Origin: Seminavis robusta
Lineage: Eukaryota; Bacillariophyta; Bacillariophyceae; Naviculales; Naviculaceae
Direction: 5' to 3'
NCBI GenBank assembly: GCA_903772945.1
Contig: CAICTM010000416.1
Coordinates: 1-64,000 of the forward strand
Length of the DNA: 64,000 nucleotides
Of this stretch, positions 43,260 through 54,131 are shown one piece after another. How positions within the stretch are numbered: position 1 is the stretch's first letter; the number at the start of each line of letters is the position of its first letter. The translations under genes were made by a program, and so were the position numbers. The notes beneath the pieces were generated by a model, which was given only the letters and a program-made list of their open reading frames with translations, had not been told where the DNA came from and made no database searches.

Positions 43260-44491
43260 ATTGAATCAAATCGAGGCGGTGCTAGCTAGCTAGATGACAG
43301 TAGCTTAGTGCAGTATGGAGAGGGAGATGGTGATGGTTTCAGTCTGGGCATTATCTATTTGACGACGGCGGTTGTTGCTGTCATGGTCGTCGCTCAATTG
43401 GGAATTCTCTGGGATTGTGATTTTGTGAGTGTACACAAAATTGATAGTCCGTTCATTGGAACCATTTTTAGACGCACTCAACGTTCAAGTGAGCTGGGGT
43501 TCGGCGTCTCACACGTCCTTGCGAGCACGCGAGCTCCGCACCTGCATGCATCATGCATGAAAAGACTGTCACTAGAAATGAACAAAGACTTAAACCTTCG
43601 AGGCCACCCTATCAAACTATTAATACTCCAGTATCAATAGTCTAGTACAGTACTCCTATTGAAGATTCAATCACGAGATGATTCAAAGAGCTCCACGATT
43701 TAAGTTTGACGTTCCTCTGGATGACTAGCCTTTTCGTGGTGACGTGGCCATACATAGTGTTCCCAAGAACTCTGGAGCGTCCCTCAATAGTGGGTGATGG
43801 AGAAACCAACCCTAAATCCGACCCTAAAGCTTTGAAACCCGTCCCTAATTCTATTGGAGAATAGGGTCTGGGTTCGAAACCCGACCCAAAATCAAAATCC
43901 GACCCTAAAACTAGGGACGGTTTCTTTTTAGGGTCGGTTTTGAAACCCGACCCTAAATTAGGGTCGGATTTCAATGTATTTACCACTCAGTCCCGTTTCT
44001 ATTTAGGGACAGTTTTCAAACCCGACCCTAAATCGAAATCCGACCCTAAATTAGGGACGGTTTTTCAGTAACCGTCCCTATTTTTAGGGTCGGTTTTGAA
44101 ACCCGACCCTAAAGGGAATCCGTCCCTAAATCCGTCCCTAAATTAGGGTCGTTTCAGATTTAACTTCATACACGATTGAGGAACCCTCCTGGAAAATGGA
44201 GACGTGCTGACCAATGCAAAGGGTGCGTCAATTGTCACTTCTTCTTGGCACTTCTTTTCTTTCTGAGGGAGCCACAAGAGGGGAAGAAAAGGGGATCTGG
44301 AGAGCTGAAGAGGTGCGGAGAGGTGTGCTATTTCGGAGAAGTGACTTTTTCCCCCTTCTTACCTCTCCGACCCCTTTCTTTCAACTTTCTACCGATAACT
44401 CATTTTTTACACAAACATCATCTGTGCGGTACCGGTACCGGTGGCTCAACAACAACGTACTACATAACCCACAACTGCATCCAACAACAAA
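43260..44491. other. Divergent intergenic region holding a GGGTCGG repeat element
   Basis: Lies between the divergently transcribed exchanger and GST-like genes. CTAGCTAGCTAG lies at 43,283-43,294 near the exchanger start, and GGTACCGGTACCGGT at 44,430-44,444 lies about 50 bases before the GST-like start. The repeat element at 43,795-44,155 is listed separately. No gene is supported. Confidence 0.55.
43795..44155. repeat. Palindrome-rich GACCCTAAATTAGGGTCGG repeat
   Basis: The words CCGACCCTAAA, TTTAGGGTCGG, CCGTCCCTAAA and TTAGGGACGG alternate on both strands about 20 times, forming many short hairpins (for example ACCCGACCCTAAATTAGGGT). Such GGGTCGG/GGGACGG hairpin arrays resemble the bodies of plant MITE/CACTA-like non-autonomous elements. 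No clear outer inverted repeat or target duplication was recognised. Confidence 0.7.
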
Positions 44492-45481
44492 ATGAAGGTT
44501 CCATTCGCTCTAGTAGTGTCCTTATTTTTCGGTTCAGCGAAAGCTTGGACGGTTGGCAGAAACTTGGCCAAGACCAAATCATCGGCTCTTTTTGCCGCAT
44601 CGAAAGACATGGAGTTGGCTTCTCCTTCTAGTACTACCGTTGTAACTCTCTATGATAGCGTCAACTCCTACTATGCCGGTGTGGCGCGAATGGCGCTGTG
44701 CGAGAACGATGTACACTTCCAATCGAGATACGTGAACATGCCCCAAATGGAGCAATTGGAGCCGTGGTACCTTCGCATCGATCCAAAGGGGCAAATCCCG
44801 TCCCTGACGGCCGCTGGCGACACGGTTCTGACGGAAAGCCGAGATATTGTGCGCTGGGGCTACGGAAGTGACGAGACCCAGGAAGAAGCCAAAGTGCTCG
44901 ATCAATTGTATTCCGAGTGTCCAGGAAGTCTCGCCTGGTTGTCGGGATCCTGTAAAATACTCTTGCTAAAAGTGATTGCCCGTTCCCCAGCGAAAAAGAT
45001 TGTGCTGCCCAAAAAGATCCGCCGATACCAGAAACAGGAGCCCGATCTCTTTGATGTATACGAGGACAAGTTGGCGGCAATGTCACAGAAACACTTCTCC
45101 AAGGACATTGGGGACGTCCAGAAAAGGATTCAAGCGGTGGTGGATTGGTTGGAGGACGAACGAACTCGAAACGGTGGCGAGTGGTTGTTGGGCGATCAGT
45201 TCGGACGTGCAGATGCTGTGACGACGGTCTACTTGAACTGGATTGTCCATTGCAACGACGTCGGCGCTGCTCCCATTGCCATCCCGAAGGGTCTGTTGAA
45301 ATACTTGGAGAAAGCAAAGGCAAGAAAGGGTTTTGAAGAGGCAATTGGCCAATACGGAGACGATGCCTTTGTCCTCACCATGATTCGCCAAAAGAACCGC
45401 AAAGCTGGACGAGTGTTAGGTGTAGTTTCCGTGATTGGCATGGTCCAAATCATTCGAAAAGTCATTGGAGTGTTTCTGTAA
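44492..45481 (+). CDS. GST-like (GDAP1-type) protein with plastid-style presequence and C-terminal anchor
   Basis: This 329-residue single exon opens with a signal peptide (MKVPFALVVSLFFGSAKA) followed by Trp and a basic, Ser-rich stretch (WTVGRNLAKTKSS). A signal peptide with an aromatic residue at +1 is the bipartite targeting pattern of diatom plastid proteins. The GST N-domain begins at TVVTLYDSVNSYYAGVARMA and includes the cis-Pro loop region PKGQIPSLTA and TESRDIVRWG. The C-domain has EWLLGDQFGRADAVTTVYL. A C-terminal hydrophobic helix (VLGVVSVIGMVQIIRKVIGV) could anchor it, as in GDAP1-like GSTs. Substrate unknown. GGTACCGG palindromes lie just upstream. Confidence 0.85.
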   Translation: MKVPFALVVSLFFGSAKAWTVGRNLAKTKSSALFAASKDMELASPSSTTVVTLYDSVNSYYAGVARMALCENDVHFQSRYVNMPQMEQLEPWYLRIDPKGQIPSLTAAGDTVLTESRDIVRWGYGSDETQEEAKVLDQLYSECPGSLAWLSGSCKILLLKVIARSPAKKIVLPKKIRRYQKQEPDLFDVYEDKLAAMSQKHFSKDIGDVQKRIQAVVDWLEDERTRNGGEWLLGDQFGRADAVTTVYLNWIVHCNDVGAAPIAIPKGLLKYLEKAKARKGFEEAIGQYGDDAFVLTMIRQKNRKAGRVLGVVSVIGMVQIIRKVIGVFL

Positions 45482-46514
45482 GTTTTAAAGCTAGCTAGGA
45501 ATTTGAGGAGGTTACTGCTAGCGAGTAGCTTTCACCTGAAACCTGGAACAACAAGATCCTCGGTCCCAAGGGCCCAGTCTAAAAAAGTGAATGAACTGTT
45601 CAAGTTGAGACAAGGGCAATGATTCCTCACAGACGCATGACTTCTTGAGGTTGGTCCAGCAGATATACTATATCTCCGCGGTTGGTCCTACTAGCTAGTG
45701 TACGTTCTGAAACGGGAATTGGCTGGCTCGGAGATGGACAGGGGCAGGTCCCGAAGGATTGATTCGGGATAACCAGAAGTGGGGTCTGCAGATGATGGAC
45801 TAGTAGCTAGGGTACTGGGATGGAAAGTTTGCTGTGTGCAACGACAGCGCGTACAGGAAGTATTTTTGGCATCTTCTTCAACCAGCAAAAACAGGAAAGG
45901 CAACCAAGGGCGATGCGCTTCCAGCCAGTGGTGCTGCTCTTCCATGCTAGCTAGATGCAGCTCAAGCAGTACCTTAGGGAACTTTCAGCTTCAGTGTGCT
46001 AAAATCGAAAGAATTGTCGGGGTCAATAATGCTGCAAGGCTGATAAAAGTTCTGGTTCCCCACCTCGATCCGCCAAAGATGCGAGGAGGTCTTCACTGCT
46101 GTCAGTTTTTCTAAAATTGGACTTGACTTGGGTAATTTACAGAAATCAATTTTACGGAAAAATATGGACATTATTATAATACGAAATGTTTCTTAGAGAT
46201 TGATGCTTTTGGAAATAAAACTGTTTGTTTTGCTTTTGCATTCGCTGTTGTGTATCTTATCAATTTGTATTTGTTTTTACTTTTCAGAAAGTTTCATAAA
46301 AATTAGATTAGGGACATCCAAAACAGATCCGTAAAATTCAAATTAATTTTACGAAAATTGAATTCCAGTCGTGTTTCACAGCTGGCATCCAACATCGAGA
46401 AGCCCATGACACAAGAAGCCGCTTGCTTGCTTTCCGTTGTCCGCTGTTGTTGCTACAATCTGCTGTTGCTGCTGTTGAAGATCATTTGACTGATTTGTTG
46501 TATTAGCGTTCACG
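45482..46514. other. Intergenic region, AT-rich in its right half
   Basis: No gene is supported. Short CTAG words occur near 45,490, 45,690 and 45,950. An AT-rich segment with ATTTTACGAAAATT-like words lies at 46,120-46,380, and CTGTTGTTGCT repeats precede the next gene. Confidence 0.5.
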
Positions 46515-47554
46515 ATGGATGACGGCTGCTGTTGTGTGCCATGCCTTCAGTGCGTCCGCACGAAGGAGGTTGCTGTAGTGGAAGATCTGGGTAATTTTGA
46601 GCAGCTATTGGGTAAGACTTGAGCAGATGTCTTAGATGTACTCACAGGTTTGGAGTTCTGGTTGATCTCATCAGTTTCTTGTGTGATGATGATGATGATA
46701 TACAGGGCCTGGACTGCACTTTATGTTTTGGCCTCTCAAGACTATCGTAGGACGTTTGTCGTTGCGAATCCAGCAATTGGATGTTCTCTGCGAGACCAAG
46801 ACAAAGGACAATGTGTTTGTTCACGTGAGTCTTGTAGAACGCCAATGGCATGGCGATTGGATGCTGTGCCTTTATCTCTCTTGCTGTGTTACTCACAACA
46901 GACAATGTTGATCAGGTCCAAGTGGCAGTCCAATATCGTGTGCTGGAAGAAGGTGCCTATGCCGCGTACTATCGGTTGACGGATCCTCGTGGTCAGATCC
47001 AATCCTACGTCTTTGATGTGGTTCGCAGTACGGTGCCCAAATTGGAATTGGATGCTGCCTTTGCCAGCAAGGCCGAAATTGCCGATGCCGTCTTGGCCCA
47101 ACTCAAAGATGTCATGAAAGACTACGGATACGAAATTCTCAATACACTTATGACGGATATGAGCCCCGATTACAAAGTCAAGGCCAGTATGAATGAAATC
47201 AATGCCAGCAAGCGCCTCAAAGAAGCCGCCGCTCACAAGGCCGAAGCGGATAAAATCAAGCTCACGAAACAAGCCGAAGCCGAAGCGGAGAGTCGGTATT
47301 TGAGCGGTTTGGGAGTGGCACGACAGCGCAAGGCTATTGTCCAGGGTCTACAGGAAAGTGTCACGGAATTCTCCAATGAAGTTGGAACCCGTCCCAAAGA
47401 TGTCATGGACATTTTGCTATTGTCCCAGTATTTTGATACCCTGAGCACCGTTGGTGCCAATGCGCTCTTTGTCAATCACGACCCCAGTACCGTGGCGTCG
47501 CTTCAGGCGTCTCTCGGCGGCTCCTTTATTCCAGACAAGCGCAAGCCTCCTTAG
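46515..47554 (+). CDS. Hypersensitive-induced-response (HIR)-type SPFH/band-7 protein
   Basis: Three exons (46,515-46,611, 46,706-46,824, 46,916-47,554), with clean GT-AG introns of 94 and 91 bases, give 284 residues, the usual HIR length. Exon 1 encodes [20 protein letters not shown], where the Cys cluster suits palmitoylation in place of N-myristoylation. Exon 2 gives [20 protein letters not shown] and the HIR signature [20 protein letters not shown] across the junction. Exon 3 has the band-7 core ([20 protein letters not shown]) and a helical [20 protein letters not shown] segment used for oligomer formation. Such proteins scaffold membrane microdomains at the plasma membrane. The open frame that ignores the second intron starts falsely at 46,850. 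Confidence 0.95.
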
Positions 47555-47805
47555 TACGTGACAATCCACACCAACAAAATGGAGAGAATTCGACTCCTCT
47601 CCAATTTTCTGGTATGCGTGTTTCGGAACCTCTAAATGATTTCTGAATGATTGATTGATTGATTGAGGATGTGATTGCTTGTTCTTCTTGGGAGTTGATA
47701 TCAATGGTATCCATTTGCATGGTGATGCATGGATACTTGTAAAGACCTAAAAGTGATATAAATCATATTGTGATAGGGGTTGCAATAATACCGGTAGACA
47801 TGTAG

Positions 47806-49338
47806 ATGATGGTGACACAGTGCTGCATGGTATCATACAGTCGTACAACCACCACCTTGCTTGGATCTGTTCGCGGAAGGAGGGATTTTAGTAGCTATTT
47901 TAGTCACGTTTGTGCGTTTGCGAGTCCTGAATCCTCGCATCGAAGCGTATTTGAAAAAAAGATGGAGTTGGATTGTTGTTGCCAGTTCGATGTTTGCAAT
48001 GGTTATCGTGCCGAGGAAAAGATGACAAGCAGTGGTAGCTCGACGACACCAACCGCTTCGGGCACGAAGAAGGATTACGTGCTATTCTTCCTGGCTTTTC
48101 TGGCACTTGGATCGGTCCTGCTCGATGTGATTTTGCGAAGAAATGAAGGCATCACAGTCGAGTCCGTTACGAGAAAGTTCGTTGAGGCACCAAAGAATGC
48201 TACTAGTAGTAGTAGCGGTAGTACAGGAGTACCGGTACCATTCCAAGTGCAAATAATAGAGGATGAAGGTCTTGTGAAAAATCTCGCTGGCACTGAAGAT
48301 AGCATTGAACCAGAGCAAAGACTTCTACCAGAAACAACCAGTAGTAGCGATTCCAATACTCCTTCTGTGTCTCTCGTGGTCAGTTTCTTTGCAGTTGCTG
48401 CATCCTCATCAGATTCGCATCCACATGTAAAGGAAATCAAAATGTCAATTTTGAACAATCTACACAATCCTCATTTTCAGCAAGTGGTGGTCATTCTAGA
48501 TTCTGCAACACAACAATCCAATTGCAGCCATTTTCAACAAGCCATGGTGGATCTAGAGCAAAAATTCATGGATTGGCTCCAAAAGAACAATCGAAATTCC
48601 ACATTTCAGCCATTTCAGCATTCCAAACTAACCTGTGTGGACCGACCCGAAGAACAGCCAAGTTACTTGCAAATGTTTCAATATGCCATCAATTCCACCA
48701 TTGTCAAGGGACCCGTTGTGGTTCTGGCCAATGCCGATCATGCATTTGATGACACTGCTCAACGGGCCAGTCAAATCAAGGAAACATCCCTTGTTACCTT
48801 ATCCAGCTGGGGATTCAATCATGAGAGAATGCCACAGGATGTAGTCAACTACCTCGAATTTGTCGTTGGCAGACACGTCTATAGTGGCAGACTGTCCAAA
48901 AACAAGGGCATTCGCGCACGATGCAAGGACCAAACAGACTCGTGGGATGGCTACTTGTTTCATCAACAATTGCTACAAGGAAAGCAACTACAGACGGACC
49001 GTTGGACGCGCCAAGTCATGCCCTATTTCCGAAAGGACAATCGCACCAACCAGGAAGGAAAAACATTCTTCCGCATGAATGAGATTGGAGCCGAGAATGC
49101 CGCTCTCTGGGCATTGATGGACAGCGTCCCACAAGCATACGATGCCAATGCGTGTCGGATCATCAAATTGTGGCATTTTCATGTTTCGGACAAGATGCAT
49201 GCACATCCCACGGCGACTAATCGACAATACTGGAAACACGAACGACGCAATCGAGCCAAACGATTGGATTCGGTGCCGTTTCCGCACCACATTGCCAGGC
49301 AACCCTACGAAAATGCCTTTGTCTCCACACTTCCATAA
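47806..49338 (+). CDS. Type II membrane protein, Golgi glycosyltransferase-like (family uncertain)
   Basis: The open frame is 510 residues. An internal start at 48,022 (MTSSGSSTTPTASGTKKDY) gives a short cytosolic tail, one transmembrane helix (VLFFLAFLALGSVLLDVI) and a lumenal domain, a typical Golgi type II layout, and is preferred over 47,806. The lumenal region has VSLVVSFFAVAASS, QVVVILDSATQ, GPVVVLANADHAFDDT (a DxD-like acidic site is not obvious), TLSSWGF, DSWDGYLFHQQLL and MNEIGAENAALWALMD, then RIIKLWHFHVSDKMH. This order (substrate-like strand, SxD-type description of a residue, GxENxxxxxL, final WHxHxS) matches a family of algal proteins annotated near glycosyltransferases. Enzymatic activity is inferred only. 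Potential N-glycosylation sites (NAT, NCS, NST) are plentiful. Confidence 0.65.
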   Translation: MMVTQCCMVSYSRTTTTLLGSVRGRRDFSSYFSHVCAFASPESSHRSVFEKKMELDCCCQFDVCNGYRAEEKMTSSGSSTTPTASGTKKDYVLFFLAFLALGSVLLDVILRRNEGITVESVTRKFVEAPKNATSSSSGSTGVPVPFQVQIIEDEGLVKNLAGTEDSIEPEQRLLPETTSSSDSNTPSVSLVVSFFAVAASSSDSHPHVKEIKMSILNNLHNPHFQQVVVILDSATQQSNCSHFQQAMVDLEQKFMDWLQKNNRNSTFQPFQHSKLTCVDRPEEQPSYLQMFQYAINSTIVKGPVVVLANADHAFDDTAQRASQIKETSLVTLSSWGFNHERMPQDVVNYLEFVVGRHVYSGRLSKNKGIRARCKDQTDSWDGYLFHQQLLQGKQLQTDRWTRQVMPYFRKDNRTNQEGKTFFRMNEIGAENAALWALMDSVPQAYDANACRIIKLWHFHVSDKMHAHPTATNRQYWKHERRNRAKRLDSVPFPHHIARQPYENAFVSTLP

Positions 49339-50125
49339 TAACCCAAAACGACACTCAGTTGAGTTGGACAAGTACAGCAAATAGTCGGCGCTACAAGCGG
49401 ATCCTGATGCAATATCGTCTGCAGCTTTGGGCCGGAAGAGATCAACGGATTCTGCCGGTACTCGAGGTGATTGGATTTCGGTTTTCGTCAGCGACTGTGC
49501 CGATACTACGGAACCAACCAAAAAATGTCCTCAGTTTCGCTAGATTCCAACAGAGGTTGACTACAGGTGCACGAATAATATCAACCTACGGCGGTATAAA
49601 ATGCTGTCTCTCCTGCAACTGACTGATGGCTTACAATACGTGTTCAAAGGGTTAGTGCCAGTTGAGCCTTGTGCAATCTGATCAGTTGATGCAACTGAAT
49701 TTGCAAAGAGACGACCACGATGCAGCATATTCCAGACCAGATTGGTTGTGCTGGTTTTCTTAGTTAGAATCTTCACTCGACTCTGTCACTCGGGTTACCA
49801 GGACTCCCACAACCAGTTTGTCCATCCCACTGAAGGGCGACTCTGCCATATCGCTCGATGAGTTATAGTACAGCTGTACCGGTAGGAAGAAAGGAAATTA
49901 GACTACGAAGGGTTGCACTGATGGCGGCTTGGTCTCATTTTTCCAAAATCTTTTATTTTTGTCAATTTTGAAAACTAACTGTGAAAAGCTCTTCGATTTG
50001 GACTCATATCCAGTGCCCCTTTTGTGGGGTCAAGATCGTCGTCAAAAGATCTGCTGTCATGACGATGGCCTTATTGTTTCTGGGTGCTGCTACTATCTAG
50101 CTAGCTAGGTAGGTAGAGAGAGACC
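49339..50125. other. Intergenic region, no supported gene
   Basis: No motif was recognised. A CTAGCTAGCTAGGTAGGTAG run lies at about 50,097-50,116, immediately before the TRM7 start. Confidence 0.55.
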
Positions 50126-51136
50126 ATGGGAAGACTATCAAGAGACAAACGCGACATCTTCTATAGATTGGCCAAAGAAAAAGGCTACAGAGCGAGATCT
50201 GCGTTCAAGTTGCTGCAGTTGGATGCGGAATTCGATCTGTTTGGTCGTCGCGAAGAATTCCTACAGCAACTCCAGCAGAAGGATAATAATGGATCCGCGA
50301 CACAGCAGCAACAAGGGGCGCCCAAAGTCTCCCGCGCAGTAGATCTTTGTGCGGCTCCTGGATCCTGGAGTCAAGTGTTGGCCGATCAACTGAACGCTCA
50401 AAAAGACGACGCAGTCCCCAAGATTGTGGCGGTCGATTTGCAACCCATGGCTCCCATTGATGGCGTCGTGTCCTTTCAGGGCGACATTACCTCGCAGGCA
50501 ACCGCGCACGAGATCATTCAACACTTTCGAGGCCAGCGTGCCGAACTAGTCATTTGCGATGGAGCGCCCGATGTGACGGGATTGCACGACATTGACGAAT
50601 TCCTGCAATCTCAATTGTTGCAAGGAGCCATGTTGATTACCACTCACGTCTTGGAAGCGGGAGGGACCTTTGTCGCCAAGATCTTCCGAGGGAAGAATGT
50701 TCGACTCTTGTATGCGCAATTGCGCTGTTTGTTTCATCGAGTCAGTATTGCCAAACCAACCAGTTCACGAAACTCCTCCATGGAAGCCTTTGTGGTCTGT
50801 CAGAACTTTAAACAGGGATCGCAATACCAAGATTTACCGCTGGATTTGGGAGGCTACTTGGATCTTGCGCCTATTGTGGGCGAAGAAACGAACAATAAAG
50901 AACCCAAACTGGATTCTTCCGTAGTTCCCTTTTTGGCTTGTGGGGATTTGTCAGGTTGGTCCAACAACAATGGACAACATTTGGATGCCGATGCGAGCTA
51001 TCCCATTGAAGAACACGAGTACATTCCACCCGTGGCTCCACCCATTCATCCAGCTTATGAGACCAGCATCTCTCAGCAAAAGCAACAACAGCAACAGTCG
51101 TCGCAAAAGCAAAAATCGATCACTGATGAAGATTGA
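50126..51136 (+). CDS. TRM7: tRNA (cytidine/guanosine-2'-O-)-methyltransferase TRM7/FTSJ1
   Basis: This 336-residue single exon begins [20 protein letters not shown] and continues [16 protein letters not shown], the diagnostic start of the eukaryotic TRM7/FTSJ1 group. The SAM-binding motif I is [15 protein letters not shown]. The RrmJ-type catalytic tetrad K-D-K-E is present: K in RSAFKLLQ, D in [12 protein letters not shown] in FVAKIFRG and E in [10 protein letters not shown]. The enzyme 2'-O-methylates positions 32 and 34 of the tRNA anticodon loop with partner proteins. A Gln-rich insert of about 20 residues ([10 protein letters not shown]) sits before motif I, and the C-terminal tail is Gln/Ser-rich. 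Length is ordinary for the group. A CTAG run and GGTAGGTAG lie just 5' of the start. Confidence 0.96.
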   Translation: MGRLSRDKRDIFYRLAKEKGYRARSAFKLLQLDAEFDLFGRREEFLQQLQQKDNNGSATQQQQGAPKVSRAVDLCAAPGSWSQVLADQLNAQKDDAVPKIVAVDLQPMAPIDGVVSFQGDITSQATAHEIIQHFRGQRAELVICDGAPDVTGLHDIDEFLQSQLLQGAMLITTHVLEAGGTFVAKIFRGKNVRLLYAQLRCLFHRVSIAKPTSSRNSSMEAFVVCQNFKQGSQYQDLPLDLGGYLDLAPIVGEETNNKEPKLDSSVVPFLACGDLSGWSNNNGQHLDADASYPIEEHEYIPPVAPPIHPAYETSISQQKQQQQQSSQKQKSITDED

Positions 51137-51886
51137 TCAGTCAACTCCTTGTTCTCACGGCGAACTTGTGGCTGTGGATTGATTCCGCTCGGTAAGTCCT
51201 CATCTCGATCGGTGCCCTCTCGCAAATAAATCGTTGTTCCATCTGTGTGCGTCTGCAATCAAAACTTCCCGCGCGAGAATAGTTCTACTGGAAAGCTTGC
51301 TTCCCCGTAGCTTTTCAGTTTTGAATCTACGCGCTAGAGCAATCCCGTCCATTTTGCCCTTGCTCAGTCCCTTTTATCCATGGATGATCAAGCTTACCTA
51401 GAGAAAAACATGCTATCTTGTTGCTGCTGTCGATGAGGGTCCACTATCTATTGGTTTCGTGTTTTGTGTTGCCTGTGGCATCTGTGTTCCGATATTGCTG
51501 TTGAAAGACTAACGAACTCAGTTTTTGCTTCCATTTGACTCTCTGAACCAACAAGAAAAGTGTCACATCGAATGCTTGACATAAAGTCTAGTCTCTACGA
51601 TTGAGAGGCCTGGGGTTGATTCTACTAGGGATGGTAGCGTTTTGTCTAGGTTATTGGGATATCGTGAGGAGGATTCTATACGGTTTCGTGGGGATGTTTA
51701 CTTTTGAGCTTTATACCAACGCCATGCTCACTCCGATAGCTTGTCCAGGCATCTGTCACGGGCTTGGCTTGGATAAGGATTGCATTGACAGTTTCAACAA
51801 ACCAGTGCTCAACAGATCAGTTTGAAGCTGCTTACGATTCCCAATTTGGTTACCGGTAGAGCGACTTCTCTCCCAAAATGTTTGGC
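51137..51886. other. Intergenic region, no supported gene
   Basis: A 74-codon frame at 51,601-51,825 is rich in hydrophobics but begins with TTG rather than ATG and has no recognised domain. Nothing else was seen. Confidence 0.5.
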
Positions 51887-53282
51887 TCAACCCAGCAATT
51901 TGCGAAACTCAAAGCACTCCAACTGCTGTTCATCGGAATCTTCCTGACGAATCGCCCCGAGACAAGATTCGGTCACACTTTCGGCCGAGAGGACGGTTTG
52001 TTTCAATCTCAAGATATTGCGATCCTCGGGCGTGGCATCTCCGGCACAGATGAAGAGTTGCAGGCTTGGGCAATCCAATGACAAGTAGACAAATTCAGTG
52101 CAGAGACTTGGCACGTAGAGGTGTTCCAGCGTTGTAGAGGCAATGTGAAAAATGACTGGATTGCTGCGTTCACAAAAGGATTCTTGATTGGATTCCAGCT
52201 CTAGCTTTTGCAGATTGGGGAAGCCTTGGATCAGGCGAGAAAAAATCATTTCATCGTCCAACACACAGCAGTCGGTTGACACGGAAACAACAAGGCTCGT
52301 GATGGATGGAAGAGCGAACAGAGCTGGGTTCATAAAGTCCGATCCCAAATCATTTTGATTCACAACAAGCTGGAAGCATAGGGTTTCTAGCTCTGGACAT
52401 TCCTGTGCAAGCGCTTCTTGAAGCATGAGATGTTGTTGTCCCTCATTGGATGGAGAGTCTTCCTTATCTGTCGTAGCTGCTGATTCATTCGCTGGAATCA
52501 CAATGGACGCCAGAGTCAATTTGGATGTGTCACAATCTCTCAATATTCGAGTCGCCGCCTTTTGACAGTCGCCGGAATAACATAGGATGCTCTTGACGCG
52601 GAATTTGTGTAGGCAGGTCCAATCAGTAAAGAATTCCAAGTGCTCTATCGGAATAGCTTCAAAGTTAACACATAAATCTGAATAGAGGTGTCGACTGTGC
52701 TTGTCCACAATGGCTTTCCATCCCCAGGAAACACTTGCTAGCAGCTCATAGCAGGAAAATGCCTCAGAGATACATAGTCCAACGCTCTCTTCTGTGGTTT
52801 CTGTCTCTTCACTTGTACTGCCTCCATCGATAGCAATGCTCGAAGCCACGCCAGATGCCAATCGTCCGCCAACAAAGCTAAAGACTTGAACCATGCACTC
52901 CTCGTTCAAGTGAACAGCTGGGTCCATTCGTTTGGAGTGGATTCCTCCTGTGATAGGAGCAACATCCATGTTTGGACTGGCTAGTAGTACAGCAGTGATC
53001 GACGCCTTCTTCCTGCCAACCTGAAGCAAAACAGATTCAAGATCGATTCAATGACACCGAACAGATCCAAGAAGAAATTCTCGTGTAACTTTGTGACGAA
53101 TGCGTTGGATGCAAGATATAACAATAATAATGCAGGATTAGAGATGACTTCAGTGTAGTCCCCTTAGCTAGTACCAGTACCTGGTACCGGTAGGACGAAT
53201 GAGAGCTTACGGCGGTATCAGCAGAGGCCAAGACATGTTTGGTTGTGTCTTCCTCCCATCCAAAAAAGTTGAAATCGTTCAT
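51887..53282 (-). CDS. F-box/LRR-like protein
   Basis: Exon 1 (53,211-53,282) encodes MNDFNFFGWEEDTTKHVLAS-ADTA. A 190-base GT-AG intron leads in phase 0 to exon 2 (51,887-53,020), giving about 401 residues. Near residues 60-75 an F-box-like helix reads LNEECMVQVFSFVGGRLASG. A Trp-containing helix (SVSWGWKAIVDKH) follows where F-box proteins finish the domain. The C-terminal half has irregular leucine-rich segments (CPELETLCFQLVV, LPSITSLVVSVSTD, FPNLQKLELESNQ, TTLEHLYVPSL, CPSLQLFICAGD), as in F-box/LRR substrate adaptors of SCF ubiquitin ligases. The assignment of the F-box is by pattern only. Start choice rests on the splice; without it translation would begin at an unnatural MLQVGRKK. Confidence 0.7.
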
Positions 53283-54131
53283 GGCCTATGCTTGTAGCTT
53301 GATTCAACGCTGCACCCAGACTGCAGGAGACTGCTCACAGGATCCTTCAACAGTGACTGCCCATCTGCCTCGGCTGAGAGGCAGGTTTGTTCACTTTCCT
53401 TGGCAGCTTTGCTCACGACGGCGAGGTCTAGGTAAATATATTCTCAAGAGACAACAAGCGGTTTGGTAAAGATGGACTGGACCAGTTCTATCTAGTGTTC
53501 GAAAACATTACAAAAATAACGCTTGGTTATCGTCAGGACTCTTTCTACAAGACGGTCCTGGATGCTTTGGAGTCAACTTTCCGTGTCATTTCAGCATTGG
53601 CAGGATTTCATTCAGAGTGAGGACGTCCCAACTAAGCATGCTTGAAAGATGATAATATCATCAAACTCGGACATGTCTCGATAGATGGAAAATGGTGGCC
53701 ACAAGTCTTGTACGTCCAGCCATTGGAGGAAGCAGATTGGATATGGAACAGAGTCCTCAGCGACTCTTGATGGCATGGCATTCTCAGCCAACGAAGATTC
53801 CGTAGGCACTTCAGGAACTGCAATGGGTATTTCACGGTCTGATGCGTTGTGGGTGGATGCTTTGTCACACGAAGATTCACTGCTTTCAGTAGAGACTAAT
53901 GCTGCAGTCCCCAAATCTATTAATTCTTGTAGACCTACTAGAGTGTCGATTGAACGGCTTTGCCGCTCGCACTGTGTGTGTATACCCCCCCCCCCTTGGC
54001 CCCTCTACATTTAACGGCACAGTAAGCTCCCCATTTCCTATAGATGTTCCTGTCTGTTGCATTTTAAAAGATGTCTAACGTTATGAAGTTCTAAGAGTTC
54101 TAAAATGATGTTTCGAGCATTCGTTGTGTCT
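53283..54131. other. Intergenic region, no clear gene
   Basis: A 100-codon minus-strand frame (53,612-53,914) has ordinary acidic composition (SEFDDIIIFQACL) and could be an exon of an unresolved gene, but no motif supports it. A C10 homopolymer lies near 53,987-53,996. Confidence 0.4.

Noticed and set aside
43795-44155. CCCTAAA-rich stretch as an interstitial telomere
   Set aside because: The words are interrupted by CCGA/CCGT and alternate strand, forming hairpins, not a tandem telomeric run.
44176-44631. 151-codon plus-strand frame overlapping the GST-like start
   Set aside because: It lies in another frame across the 5' flank. The GST-like frame has a signal peptide and a domain; this one has neither.
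46850-47554. HIR gene starting at 46,850 as one exon
   Set aside because: The first codons lie in an intron. Splicing to 46,515 restores the conserved HIR N-terminus and full length.
51601-51825. 74-residue hydrophobic protein
   Set aside because: Begins at TTG, not ATG; no recognisable family and no splice evidence.
51887-53029. F-box-like gene starting at MLQVGRKK as one exon
   Set aside because: The first residues are intron-derived. A GT-AG join to 53,211-53,282 gives a better start in phase 0.
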